From NCBI RefSeq assembly GCF_001684975.1, contig NZ_MAYH01000034.1, forward strand, positions 186,001 to 250,000: DNA of 64,000 nucleotides, read 5' to 3'. Within the stretch, counting starts at the first letter, position 1. Every line of letters starts with the position of its first letter. Origin of the DNA: Chryseobacterium artocarpi. GTDB lineage: Bacteria; Bacteroidota; Bacteroidia; Flavobacteriales; Weeksellaceae. The notes below the pieces were generated by a model that searched no databases, had not been told where the DNA came from, and was given only the letters and a program-made list of their open reading frames with translations. A program made the position numbers and the translations under genes. Shown one piece after another: positions 8,801 to 16,312 of the stretch.

Positions 8801-11800
8801 GAATGGAAATGTGGTTACTAATGTTTCTAATGCGGATAAATCTAAAATAGTTCTTGCCATTAATCCGTCCGTAACAACATCAAAAGATTTTTTAACCAAT
8901 ACTAAAACAATTCATACTGTAGAGCAATATGATAATTTATATCTTCCTAAAAAATCCATAACGAATATTAATGATGGTTATGCCATATCAACATCTGAAT
9001 TAGAATACTATCCACCTAATATTACTCCTGGAATAAATTATAGCATTGGAAAACCTAAAGTTAAATCAGAAACTGTTCAGGCATACGGTGATACAAAATC
9101 TGGTAAGGAAGAATATACTTATGAAAATAATCTTTTAAAAACATTAAAAATATGGAACAGAAATAATACTGGATATTTGCTTGAAACCTATAGTAATGAT
9201 GGTTTTGGAAATATTACCCAAAAAGCAATAAGTAACAGTATTGATACTCAAATTCAAACAAATACGAGTGAATATGATCCAAAAGGAAGATTTGTAATTA
9301 AAAAAACAGATAACTTAGGATTAGAAACTCATATTGAGTATAATGATTGGGGACAGATTAAGAAGCAAACAGATCCTTTAGGGAATTTCTTTATTAATAC
9401 TTATGATAATTGGGGTAAATTATTAACTTCCAAAACCAATTTAGAAGGAACCACCACCTATCAGTATGAAAAAGATAACAACGCTAATACAATTGTTACT
9501 CAATATGACCCTGACGGAGATATTTCAAAAAAATATACCAACAAATTAGGGCAGGAATACATGATTTCCACTAAAGCTTTTAAACAAGGTTATTTTGTGT
9601 TAAAAGCGACGCAATATGATGTATTAGGAAGAAAGATTAAAGAATCTGAACCTTTTTTTGAATGGCAGGGAGTAGAGCAATGGAACACTATAGAATATGA
9701 TGATACTGTTTTCCCAGCTAAAGCAAGGGCTACTTCATTTAATGGAAAGAAAATGGAGACTTCTGTTTCTGGGCTGACTACAACACTAAAAGAACTCAAC
9801 GGTTACGGAAGAACTACCTCAAAAACAACTGATGCCTTAGGCAATATAGTTTCTTCAACCGATAAAGGCGGAACGATACAGTTTTCTTACAACGCAGCCG
9901 GAGAGCAAATTAAAGCTCAATATGCTGAAAATATTGTTACGACAAAATATGACTCCTGGGGAAGGAAGTCAGAATTTAACGATCCTTCCAATGGTATTTA
10001 TAAATATGAATATGACGGATTCGGGCAACCCAAAAAGACTATCAGCCCGAAAGGAACCAAAGAATATAGTTACAATGCTTTAGGACAATTGATTTCTCAA
10101 AAAGAACTTTCTACTGTTGATGGAGGGGAAGCAACTAATAAATTAATTTCTTTCTCCTATGATAATAAAGGACGGATTATTTCAAGATCAGGAACCTCGA
10201 AAGGAAAATCATACAGTTCCAATATCAGTTATGATCCACAGGGGCGAGTTTTATCATCTTCGGAAAGCAGTAATGGAAAATACTTTATCCAAAAAGGTAT
10301 TACCTATGATGATAAAGCAAGGGTGGTTTCTTATGAGAAGCAATTATATTCTTCTGGTGTTCTTACCAAGGTTCAGATTGAAAATGTGTATAGCACCTGG
10401 AATGGAGAGCTTACACAGGTAAAAGATAAAATAACTGGTAAGAGCCTTTGGGAGCTTAAGGAAGCCAATGCCAAAGGTCAGGTTTTAAAAGCTAAATTAG
10501 GAGTAACAGATGTTAATAATATCTATGATGCCAACGGATTCTTAACGAATGTTAACCATTCATCAGCTGTTAAGCCAGGCATTCTGCAACTTTCTTACTC
10601 ATTTGATGCTATAAAAAATGAGCTGAAAAGCAGAACTACAGGAGGAGATTTCAATATCGTAGAATCTTTCGATTATGATGATAACAACCGATTAATTAAC
10701 TGGACGAATCCTGTAACAGGCATTAAGCCTTCTGCAAACCGAAACAGTTATGATGTTAAAGGTAGGATTATGGAGAATGACCAGGTGGGAACAATGAAGT
10801 ATGAAAATTCCACTAAAATCTACCAGCCAACGAGTATGACCTTGAATGCTGCCGGAACACAAAATTACAATAATGATCTGATTCAAAGAATTACCTATAA
10901 TGAGAACAATGATCCAGTTTTCATTGACGGAATGAAAGGAGATGTAGCCTTCCAGTACGGCTTAACTTCAATGAGGCAAAGAGTGACGTATGGAGGTAAT
11001 TTCAGCACAGATGGAGAAGGAAAATTTACAAAGTTTTACAGTGAAGAGGGAAGCTATGAAATCGTAAGAGATAATACGACTGGAAAGGAAAAGCATATTT
11101 TGTACATCGGGGGAACACCTTATGAATCTAATATTATATATTTAAAGAACTTTACGGAGAGCAGTGGTTCTTACAAATTTTTACATAAGGATTATATCGG
11201 AAGTATTTTAGCCATCAGGGATGAAGAAGGAAATAAACTGGAACAAAGACATTTTGATGCTTGGGGTAATTTCACCCACCTTCAAATTGGAAATGGAGCA
11301 ATCATTACAGATAAAAATATAATTGATAATGCTTCGTTATTAATAGACAGAGGCTATACGAGTCACGAGCATTTTGCAGAGGTGGGAATCATCCACATGA
11401 ATGGTAGATTGTATGATCCGTTGTTAAGAAGATTCTTGAATGCTGATGAAAATATTCAGGATCCTTACAATACCCAGAATTATAATAAGTATGGGTATGT
11501 ATTTAACAATCCATTGATGTATAATGACCCGAATGGGGAGTTGGTTTGGTTTGTACCTATCATAGCAGCTGTAGTCTCGGAGTTTTTTACTATGTATTAT
11601 ACACAGACTCCGTTTAATGGAACACGTTTCGCAGGAGGTCTTGCGATGTCATACGCAAGTGCTGGAATAACAGGAGCAATAGGAGATGTATTTAAAATAG
11701 CTTCTGTAGCGGGAGCCCTTGTAGTCAAAGCAGGAGCACATGCTCTTACGCAGGGTGTTTTTTCCACTGTACAAGGAGGGAACTTCTGGAGCGGAGCACT

Positions 11801-12536
11801 AAGTGGAGCTTTTGCCAGTATTTCAAGCGATTTGTTAGGTATGGCAATAAATAACTTAGGAGCAAATAATATACTGAGAAGTGATGCCTTTGCCCTATTT
11901 AATGGAGCAGTAAGTGGTGGTGTTGGTTCTGTATTGGGAGGTGGAAACTTTTGGATGGGTGCAGGACAAGGATTAATGGTTACAGCTTTCAATTATTTGA
12001 TGCATCAACAAATATCTAGACAACAATCATTAGAGGCAATTAAAAAGAAGCATCCTAGATTTTATGAGGTTCTTTCTAGATTGCCAGATTATCTTAAGAA
12101 TAATCCTCAAATATTAGAACAACTTTCTATAGATTCAGGAGTGGAACAGGCTAAGATACTCAGTTATATGGATGTTAAAAATACAGAAGGACAAGTGATT
12201 TTATTGAAAAATTTCTCAAAATCACACAGATATGGAGAATCCGGATATAGTAGCAAATATGGGCATGTAAGTTATATTTCTGCTAGTTTTGTTAGAGGAT
12301 TAGATATAGCTTCTTTGCAAAGTACAATAAATGCCACTTCATTCTTATTAGCAACAACAGTACTGCATGAATTTGTACATTGGGGGAGAGCAAGTCTTAT
12401 ACTTCCTTCTTTTGCTCCCAATAATAAATGGGGTGAATCTGATTACGGAAACTATTGGGAACTTAGAACATTTGGTAATGAAATATTTAAAAGTAATGCA
12501 TATGAGATGTCAGTTAAATATAATTGGAAATTTTAA
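5823..12536 (+). CDS. Giant SpvB/TcdB-type RHS polymorphic toxin with C-terminal HExxH metallopeptidase-like tip
   Basis: This 2237-residue protein has a signal peptide; the ATG at 5838 would give a tidier one than 5823. Domains in order: an SpvB-like N-terminus at about 96-160 (GNIEVNGAGQLQFTLPI, YTSGSGSGIAGYGWNISG); FG-GAP/VCBS repeats (GDFNGDGK-type) near 406, 529, 614, 661 and 726; a TcdB-like middle; many YD repeats; and the RHS core near 1790-1905 (DYIGSILAIRD, GRLYDPLLRRFLNAD, NPLMYNDPNGE). After the core comes a Gly/Ala-rich, probably membrane-active linker, then a variable tip with HEFVH at 2182-2186, a zinc-protease motif; a later Glu in WELRTFGNE could be the third ligand. The organisation is that of secreted RHS toxins that encapsulate a C-terminal effector. 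No T9SS domain is present. Confidence 0.85.
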   Translation: MKHYNMKIKVFSTIILSLCSVLGLSQTILYQAESTSRTVQDPQSVVLAPGFLASSSSSNPFIARIGPSIENPGGGPTDSNAGATNPSGTPPNQVFHDTKGNIEVNGAGQLQFTLPIALPPGVKSIAPQINLSYTSGSGSGIAGYGWNISGITSISRVVKNIDKDGDAKSIQLDYSDYYSFNGQRLILKSGEYGKDGAEYVTEKYSNIKIKSIGSISGQIWQGPEYWEVTFEDGSQSWYGAIASGNSTARTPLEYNIVKWKDAQGNYITYSYTQNNSNNIAIISSISWGGNENLGKAHFNSITFNYNTNTTRNLNEISYIGGISLFQDKLLNDIVVKSNNNQFKRFLIEYSNNGSNYQFVNKITEFNADNKPANPIQFENELSPESSNTFNKNSRFDEIYGDNVVSGDFNGDGKLDFIKGNTLMLSRLDGLGSFVNINYTGTVITRGNYPKGNGVMPSNDIFFTYEWISGSTYKLNLRAYNFNGSGVDEIMLKQFDFSSFGFSDLTGYYGNQHGPIDYMLSDLKFLEGDFNGDGISEFIITTLKDVYEEIWGQDWNGYPELQGTANLGSEVFEFYLDPLQGILKKRDYPLTDYSTNKGQYTFISSAYYKPIPLGDFDGDGKTDLFGLKDGTKIYSLNLATKEFDLKVQSSAQISVKGVALLGDFNGDGKTDVMSPVAEDSSDWKMFISTGKGIIEYYYSNLSLYKPQHTGSPTKRRNTIKNYFVPDLNKDGKSDLLQFQSEVWFREWAINNPDSSYGFVYFRNDGVDTTGKPIFTVAHNLASKEETAWGDKNDEDINYSNYGEHFLPLIGSFRLAQLNTDFAIIHKTKLITWDLGNKLDKMARIKSIIQGGVKTDVEYSPLINEGNIYKSYLETTTVNYPYVNIKENLNHYVVSKLTQGERKQEFRYRDLIGHLQGKGIIGFRQTARSTFYTNGFENTKIWSGSEVNPINEGLPYKDWSIRTMDENKIFPVDISLNNTQLLTFKQYDYKIDKLLNGNVVTNVSNADKSKIVLAINPSVTTSKDFLTNTKTIHTVEQYDNLYLPKKSITNINDGYAISTSELEYYPPNITPGINYSIGKPKVKSETVQAYGDTKSGKEEYTYENNLLKTLKIWNRNNTGYLLETYSNDGFGNITQKAISNSIDTQIQTNTSEYDPKGRFVIKKTDNLGLETHIEYNDWGQIKKQTDPLGNFFINTYDNWGKLLTSKTNLEGTTTYQYEKDNNANTIVTQYDPDGDISKKYTNKLGQEYMISTKAFKQGYFVLKATQYDVLGRKIKESEPFFEWQGVEQWNTIEYDDTVFPAKARATSFNGKKMETSVSGLTTTLKELNGYGRTTSKTTDALGNIVSSTDKGGTIQFSYNAAGEQIKAQYAENIVTTKYDSWGRKSEFNDPSNGIYKYEYDGFGQPKKTISPKGTKEYSYNALGQLISQKELSTVDGGEATNKLISFSYDNKGRIISRSGTSKGKSYSSNISYDPQGRVLSSSESSNGKYFIQKGITYDDKARVVSYEKQLYSSGVLTKVQIENVYSTWNGELTQVKDKITGKSLWELKEANAKGQVLKAKLGVTDVNNIYDANGFLTNVNHSSAVKPGILQLSYSFDAIKNELKSRTTGGDFNIVESFDYDDNNRLINWTNPVTGIKPSANRNSYDVKGRIMENDQVGTMKYENSTKIYQPTSMTLNAAGTQNYNNDLIQRITYNENNDPVFIDGMKGDVAFQYGLTSMRQRVTYGGNFSTDGEGKFTKFYSEEGSYEIVRDNTTGKEKHILYIGGTPYESNIIYLKNFTESSGSYKFLHKDYIGSILAIRDEEGNKLEQRHFDAWGNFTHLQIGNGAIITDKNIIDNASLLIDRGYTSHEHFAEVGIIHMNGRLYDPLLRRFLNADENIQDPYNTQNYNKYGYVFNNPLMYNDPNGELVWFVPIIAAVVSEFFTMYYTQTPFNGTRFAGGLAMSYASAGITGAIGDVFKIASVAGALVVKAGAHALTQGVFSTVQGGNFWSGALSGAFASISSDLLGMAINNLGANNILRSDAFALFNGAVSGGVGSVLGGGNFWMGAGQGLMVTAFNYLMHQQISRQQSLEAIKKKHPRFYEVLSRLPDYLKNNPQILEQLSIDSGVEQAKILSYMDVKNTEGQVILLKNFSKSHRYGESGYSSKYGHVSYISASFVRGLDIASLQSTINATSFLLATTVLHEFVHWGRASLILPSFAPNNKWGESDYGNYWELRTFGNEIFKSNAYEMSVKYNWKF

Positions 12537-13116
12537 AATATTATTTTCTTCTCTTCTGATTTTTACATTTTTTTCTTGTTATAATAATGAAAACATAAAT
12601 GTAAAAATAGGAAGAGAAATTATTAATCAAAATATAAATAAATTTATTAATAATTCATATGGAATAACTTCTAAAAAGAAAATTCACTTTATCGTAAGAA
12701 AAAAAGTTAGTGATGAAAATTTTATTGTTGAAAATTGTAAAAATATAATTAACATAGAAGGCTTTAACTTAAATGAAAACTGTCAACAAGATTATTTTAA
12801 TTTGATAAATAAAGAAGGGTATAATATAGATAAAAACTCAAAATACATATCTTTTAATATTGATAATCTTTCAGGTGATTTAAATAGCTATAGTTTAGAA
12901 TTAGTAACAAAACAATCACGCATAAACTACAATGAATATGTTGAATTGCAATTTTGTAACTTATTTATTAATGAAAAAAAAGAAAAAGCTTTTATAATAG
13001 TACAAGAAAATGATATGAATATAAAAAAGAATGGAGGAAAAACAGATATTTATTTTTTTGAAAAAAATAATGACAAATGGCAAATTGTAAAAAAACAAAT
13101 TTTAGAAACCTCATAA
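12502..13116 (+). CDS. Candidate immunity lipoprotein for the RHS metallopeptidase tip
   Basis: The frame overlaps the 3' end of the RHS gene by about 35 nt in another frame. Possible ATGs are 12478, 12496 and 12502; I chose 12502 as giving the shortest n-region before the hydrophobic stretch ILFSSLLIFTFFSC, whose Cys is a lipobox. The mature part (about 180 residues) is Asn/Lys/Ile-rich and unrecognised. It is unusually AT-rich even for this genome, as is common for immunity genes. Position directly after a toxin tip and overlap allowing translational coupling support an immunity role; a lipoprotein would act outside the cytoplasm, where the incoming toxin would be met. Function is inference. 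Confidence 0.55.
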   Translation: MRCQLNIIGNFKILFSSLLIFTFFSCYNNENINVKIGREIINQNINKFINNSYGITSKKKIHFIVRKKVSDENFIVENCKNIINIEGFNLNENCQQDYFNLINKEGYNIDKNSKYISFNIDNLSGDLNSYSLELVTKQSRINYNEYVELQFCNLFINEKKEKAFIIVQENDMNIKKNGGKTDIYFFEKNNDKWQIVKKQILETS

Positions 13117-13225
13117 TACAGAGGTTATTGGAGTTGTTTGATGTTTGAAAATTAAGTGGCTCTACTTTCTTTAACAGTACTATACATGGAATATAGATTA
13201 TATACTTGGAGGAGGAAGCTTCTGG

Positions 13226-13771
13226 ATGGGTGCCAGACGAGGACTTATTGTTACGGCTTTTAACTATCTGGCGTATAAAGAAACTACTGTTGTAGAAGAA
13301 ACTAATACTGAAGGAGACTGCCCTACTTGTCCTAAAAATGCTAAAAATGGTGATATATACACAGAAAATTCGTTTTCAATTTTGGATAAGAACACTTGGA
13401 GCAATTTTAGCAAGGCTAAAACTTATACCTATTTTGGAGGAGAATGGAGTGAAATTAAATATATAACAGGTGATGTGCCTCTTGGTCCGGGTGGTGTATT
13501 TAAAGGTGCAGGTCTATTAAAAAAAATGCCGTCTTTAGATGCTACAGGAAAAGTTCATGGAGCATTGCCTAGAGTGAAGGACTTTGTTAATTTTTCAAAA
13601 GGTGAATTAAAAATATTATTAAATGAATTGAAACAAAGTGTTCCAAAAAGAATCAAAAGTACAACCTTAAAAGGTCCTAATGCAAGTAAGTTACAAAATA
13701 GGCAGCATGGTCAAAGGCAGGGCGCTGAACAAGATCTGATAAAATCATTAGAGAAATTTTTACGTAAATAG
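13226..13771 (+). CDS. Displaced RHS toxin tip (orphan cassette)
   Basis: The frame begins inside a copy of the RHS linker: LGGGSFWMGARRGLIVTAFN here matches LGGGNFWMGAGQGLMVTAFN of the upstream RHS protein, and this similarity continues ~20 nt upstream of the ATG without a start codon. After the linker the sequence is unrelated to the RHS tip: a Cys-containing stretch (GDCPTCP), then a C-terminal region with NRQHGQRQGAEQDLIKSLEK. This is the layout of an orphan toxin module that can replace the current tip by recombination in the shared linker. I do not recognise the activity. The next gene starts 1 nt after its stop and is the likely immunity partner. Whether it is expressed alone is unknown. 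Confidence 0.6.
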   Translation: MGARRGLIVTAFNYLAYKETTVVEETNTEGDCPTCPKNAKNGDIYTENSFSILDKNTWSNFSKAKTYTYFGGEWSEIKYITGDVPLGPGGVFKGAGLLKKMPSLDATGKVHGALPRVKDFVNFSKGELKILLNELKQSVPKRIKSTTLKGPNASKLQNRQHGQRQGAEQDLIKSLEKFLRK

Positions 13772-13772
13772 C

Positions 13773-14228
13773 ATGAAATCATTAGAAGAACTACAAAACT
13801 TATTATTATTGGAAGTTAATCAAAATATAAAAAAAATAAACTTTGCCCAACATATTGATTATTATAATGAAATAATGGGCGATACATCAATATTATTAAC
13901 TTCAATATTAGAGGAACATTTACTAGAAGATAAAAATTGGGATAAAAATAGATGGTTAGATGATTGTTTATTAACTAATGTAAGGCTATTGTCAAATGAT
14001 AACTTTTCAATAAACGGAATAATGATTTGGGGAAGAAATGATACTTTAGAAGAATGGACTCAACCCTTTTATTTTGAAATGCACGCTTCTAATATATTAA
14101 ATCAATATGAATTTTTATTTGTAGATATAGATAATCCAGAAATCTCTTATGAAGAATTCAATATGGATCGTCATTATTGGAATTATAAAATAAAGCACTG
14201 GAAGTATAAATTTAAGTCGTATTGGTAG
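13773..14228 (+). CDS. Candidate immunity protein for the orphan toxin tip
   Basis: This 151-residue protein is acidic, rich in Asn, Asp, Ile and Trp, with no signal peptide or membrane segment, so it is probably cytoplasmic. It begins MKSLEELQNLLLLEVNQNI and ends WKYKFKSYW; I do not recognise a named family. The ATG lies 1 nt after the stop of the orphan toxin tip, and a strong terminator follows about 70 nt after its own stop, so the pair is a closed two-gene module. The immunity role is inferred from position, size and composition. Confidence 0.5.
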   Translation: MKSLEELQNLLLLEVNQNIKKINFAQHIDYYNEIMGDTSILLTSILEEHLLEDKNWDKNRWLDDCLLTNVRLLSNDNFSINGIMIWGRNDTLEEWTQPFYFEMHASNILNQYEFLFVDIDNPEISYEEFNMDRHYWNYKIKHWKYKFKSYW

Positions 14229-14299
14229 GATAGACCATTATCTTTTTTGAGACCAGAAGCTTATATTTTTTTATTATGCTCACTTTAATATTTCTTAAA

Positions 14300-14332
14300 T
14301 TCCTGTAACAACCGTTACAGGAACTTTTATTT
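14300..14332 (+). terminator. Terminator closing the toxin-immunity locus
   Basis: TTCCTGTAAC at 14300-14309 pairs perfectly with GTTACAGGAA at 14314-14323 around AACC, followed by CTTTTATTTT. It marks the 3' end of the RHS locus. Confidence 0.75.
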
Positions 14333-14485
14333 TACTTCTTGGGGTATGTAAGAAGGTATAATATCCTGGAGTTTATATTATATTGATTCTTCTAATAATA
14401 ATTTAAGAGTAAAAAAAATATTTGATGGTAGACTTCTATGTTTTTCAGACAAATTGAAATTATTAAATTTAGTTTGTTAAACATT

Positions 14486-14578
14486 ATGAAAAAGAGCAAA
14501 TTTTCAGAACATCAGATTATCAGAATATGAATCTGGAAAAGCGACAAAAGAAATCTGCCAGTGTAAGCTTTTCAATTT
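14486..14578 (+). pseudogene. IS3-family orfA remnant (N-terminus only)
   Basis: ATG at 14486 reads MKKSKFSEHQIIRI and then hits TGA. A +1 shift continues as EYESGKATKEICQ before similarity is lost. This is the typical helix-turn-helix start of IS3-family OrfA proteins (MKKSKFTEHQI, then GKxxxEIC), with a small deletion and frameshift. No orfB, inverted repeats or target duplication were found, so it is an old fragment. Confidence 0.65.
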
Positions 14579-14588
14579 TGTTATCATT

Positions 14589-14939
14589 CTAAATGATAGA
14601 TTCTTTCAGTTTTCTATTTTCTTCTTTTAGTAATGCTATATAATCCAGTAAATTTTTAATAAGCTCAACATTCAAATCATTGTTCGAAGCACTTTCAGCT
14701 ACCCCAATCGCTTTATTTGTATTTCCTTTAGGTTCTTCAGTTTCTTCATTCTCATAAATTTCCTCAATACTAACACCAAGAAATTTTGAAATCTTTTCCC
14801 ATTCTTCTTTTGTAATTTTTACATTTCCGGTTTCTTTTCTGCTATAATTAGAAACATTTGTTGACATGAAATCAGCCAATTGCTGCTGAGTATAACCCTT
14901 TTGCTTGCGTATTTTACATAATTTTTCCTTTTGTATCAT
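14589..14939 (-). CDS. XRE-family transcriptional regulator
   Basis: This 116-residue protein has an N-terminal helix-turn-helix of the Cro/C1 type (residues ~6-60: KLCKIRKQKGYTQQQLADFM, then NVSNYSRKETG). An acidic linker follows, then a C-terminal helix (ELIKNLLDYIALLKEENRKL) likely to dimerise as a short coiled coil. Such small regulators are common in Bacteroidota accessory regions. It is the only intact gene among the relics of 14.2-16.2 kb, so it may be a leftover of a lost element or an independent regulator. Its operator and targets are not evident. Confidence 0.8.
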   Translation of the reverse strand: MIQKEKLCKIRKQKGYTQQQLADFMSTNVSNYSRKETGNVKITKEEWEKISKFLGVSIEEIYENEETEEPKGNTNKAIGVAESASNNDLNVELIKNLLDYIALLKEENRKLKESII

Positions 14940-15074
14940 TGTTTTTTACAAATATGCAAAAAAATGCAAGGCATTAATAATATATTTTTTTTCATAGTCC
15001 GGAACTTCTTTTTTTAAGAGTACTATTCGACTGTAAGCTTTAGATTTTTTTAACCGCTCTTTCTTTTAACTTCT

Positions 15075-15270
15075 TCATCTCATAAATGGTAAAACGAAAG
15101 CAAGACGCTCCGACTTAGGGACAGAAAGCTTAGGACGACCTCCCAGTTTTCCTCTTTCTTTGTATTGATTTTGTCTATCAATATTCTCAAATTTTTCTTT
15201 AAATAAAGATTCCCAATCTTCAAAATTTTCTCCTTCTATAATTTGATTATTTTTTTTATTTTTATCTGAT
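15075..15270 (-). pseudogene. Fragment resembling a mobilisation accessory protein
   Basis: On the minus strand a frame reads NNQIIEGENFEDWESL, then QYKERGKLGGRPKLSVPKSE, and stops at 15075. A basic GKLGGRPK segment near the N-terminus is typical of Bacteroidota MobA/MbpA-type mobilisation or relaxosome proteins, but the rest of such a protein is missing and no start codon is preserved. Assignment is tentative. Confidence 0.3.
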
Positions 15271-15310
15271 TAAATATTATTCTTCTGATTAGAAAGTATC
15301 TAATCAACTG

Positions 15311-15342
15311 GCTCTCCAAAATGGAGAGCTTTTATTTTTTTA
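15311..15342 (+). terminator. Intrinsic terminator without an intact upstream gene
   Basis: GCTCTCC at 15311-15317 pairs with GGAGAGC at 15323-15329, followed by TTTTATTTTTTT. No intact plus-strand gene precedes it, so it is probably a remnant of a lost transcription unit. Confidence 0.6.
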
Positions 15343-15467
15343 TCCCTTTGTTTTTTCCGACTATAAATAGTTATTGATAGTACTTTCCACCTCGGATATT
15401 TTTGTGTTTTGGAAGTTTAAGCTTCTCGAAAAAGTGATCATCATCCTGAAGGTTATCTAATCCCTTA

Positions 15468-15596
15468 TCAAGTATACTTTTTGGCAGTATTACGTGAGAT
15501 ACCCAGTTGTTTGCTTATCTGCAATTTACTTACTCCCTGGGCGTATAATCGTAATAATTGTTTGATGTTTAACACGTCTATTCTTTTACTAACCAT
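15468..15596 (-). pseudogene. IS21-family istA remnant
   Basis: From the ATG at 15596 the minus strand encodes 42 residues (MVSKRIDVLNIKQLLRLYAQ, GVSKLQISKQLGISRNTAKK) before a stop. This is the N-terminal helix-turn-helix of IS21-type IstA transposases. The rest of istA and all of istB are absent. Terminal-repeat-like sequence lies just upstream at 15645-15705, supporting the assignment. Confidence 0.65.
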
Positions 15597-15644
15597 TGAT
15601 ATTTTTGGCTAAGTTATTCAAGATACGCATTCTGACTTTTTTGG

Positions 15645-15705
15645 TGGTCAATTTGAGCAGTAATCAACTGATCACTTTTGCAGGATTAGGATGGTCAATT
15701 CAAGG
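15645..15705 (-). repeat. IS21-type terminal repeats
   Basis: TGGTCAATTTGAG at 15645-15657 and TGGTCAATTCAAG at 15692-15704 are direct repeats of the TGGTCAATTTGA motif that recurs at the ends of IS21-type elements in Bacteroidota. They lie about 50-110 bp upstream of the istA start, where one element end is expected. Confidence 0.55.
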
Positions 15706-15883
15706 ATTCTATAATAAACATCATTATTAGCCAAAATCAAGACGATATCTGAACTAATTTATCCTTATAAGAAATAAACAGTTGACGTAAAAACTAATTA
15801 TTATCAATATAGCATTATCACAATTTAAGCTGAAAATCAACAATGTACGCTAAGAAATCATTACTGCTTTTAATAAAAAATAA

Positions 15884-16182
15884 CTATTGATAATCATTAC
15901 AGTAAAATTCAACTTTTCTCGGCTGTTTTGCGCCTTCAGGAATTTGCGGATACGTTTTCACGGTGATAATGTCATTGAGGTAGACCTGTTTTTTATATTG
16001 AATATGATGATCCAAAAGCATCCAGGCATCATTTTTCATATTCTGTATTTTGCTTCAAAAGATCCCAATGTTCTGCGGCTACTTCCTCTACCCAATGAAC
16101 ATATTGTACATTATTGACATGTCTGTTTTGATCAATATGTTCTTCTGTAACTCTGATTTGTTTTTCATGCATTAAATTCATC
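15884..16182 (-). pseudogene. Hotdog-fold acyl-CoA thioesterase, broken
   Basis: The minus strand reads MNLMHEKQIRVTEEHIDQNR, then HVNNVQYVHWVEEVAAEHW, the conserved start of 4-hydroxybenzoyl-CoA-type thioesterases. At the A5 run near 16047 the frame slips into a TGA; losing one A restores NDAWMLLDHHIQYKKQVYLN and DIITVKTYPQIPEGAKQPRK. The restored frame ends at 15884 after only ~99 codons, short of the usual ~130, so the C-terminus is also lost. Two independent lesions beside the IS21 relic argue for a true pseudogene rather than a sequencing error alone. Confidence 0.75.
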
Positions 16183-16259
16183 TCGCGTAAATGTTTACTC
16201 AAATTTATGACTTAAAATACAAATACATCAGTCTCTTCAGTACAAAAAACAATAAAAAA

Positions 16260-16285
16260 CGGAACCAGATATTGATCTGATTCCG
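16260..16285 (-). terminator. Terminator of the ompH-like gene
   Basis: CGGAAcCAGAT and ATCTGaTTCCG form an 11-position arm with one mismatch, and the minus strand continues GTTTTTTATTG. It lies about 30 nt after the stop of the OmpH/Skp-like gene. Confidence 0.7.
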
Positions 16286-16312
16286 TGTATGTTATTTACT
16301 ATGTTAAGTTTA

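Noticed and set aside
11597..11992. 131-codon minus-strand ORF within the RHS gene
   Set aside because: It is an Ala/Pro-rich shadow of the Gly/Ala-rich RHS linker in the opposite frame, with no independent signals.
12367..12477. Extended 5' end of the immunity-candidate frame inside the RHS gene
   Set aside because: The extra 37 codons lie over the HEFVH coding region and give no signal peptide; ATG choices nearer the lipobox fit better.
15887..16117. Plus-strand ORF of 76 codons
   Set aside because: It is the complement shadow of the thioesterase pseudogene, whose restored frame has clear family motifs.
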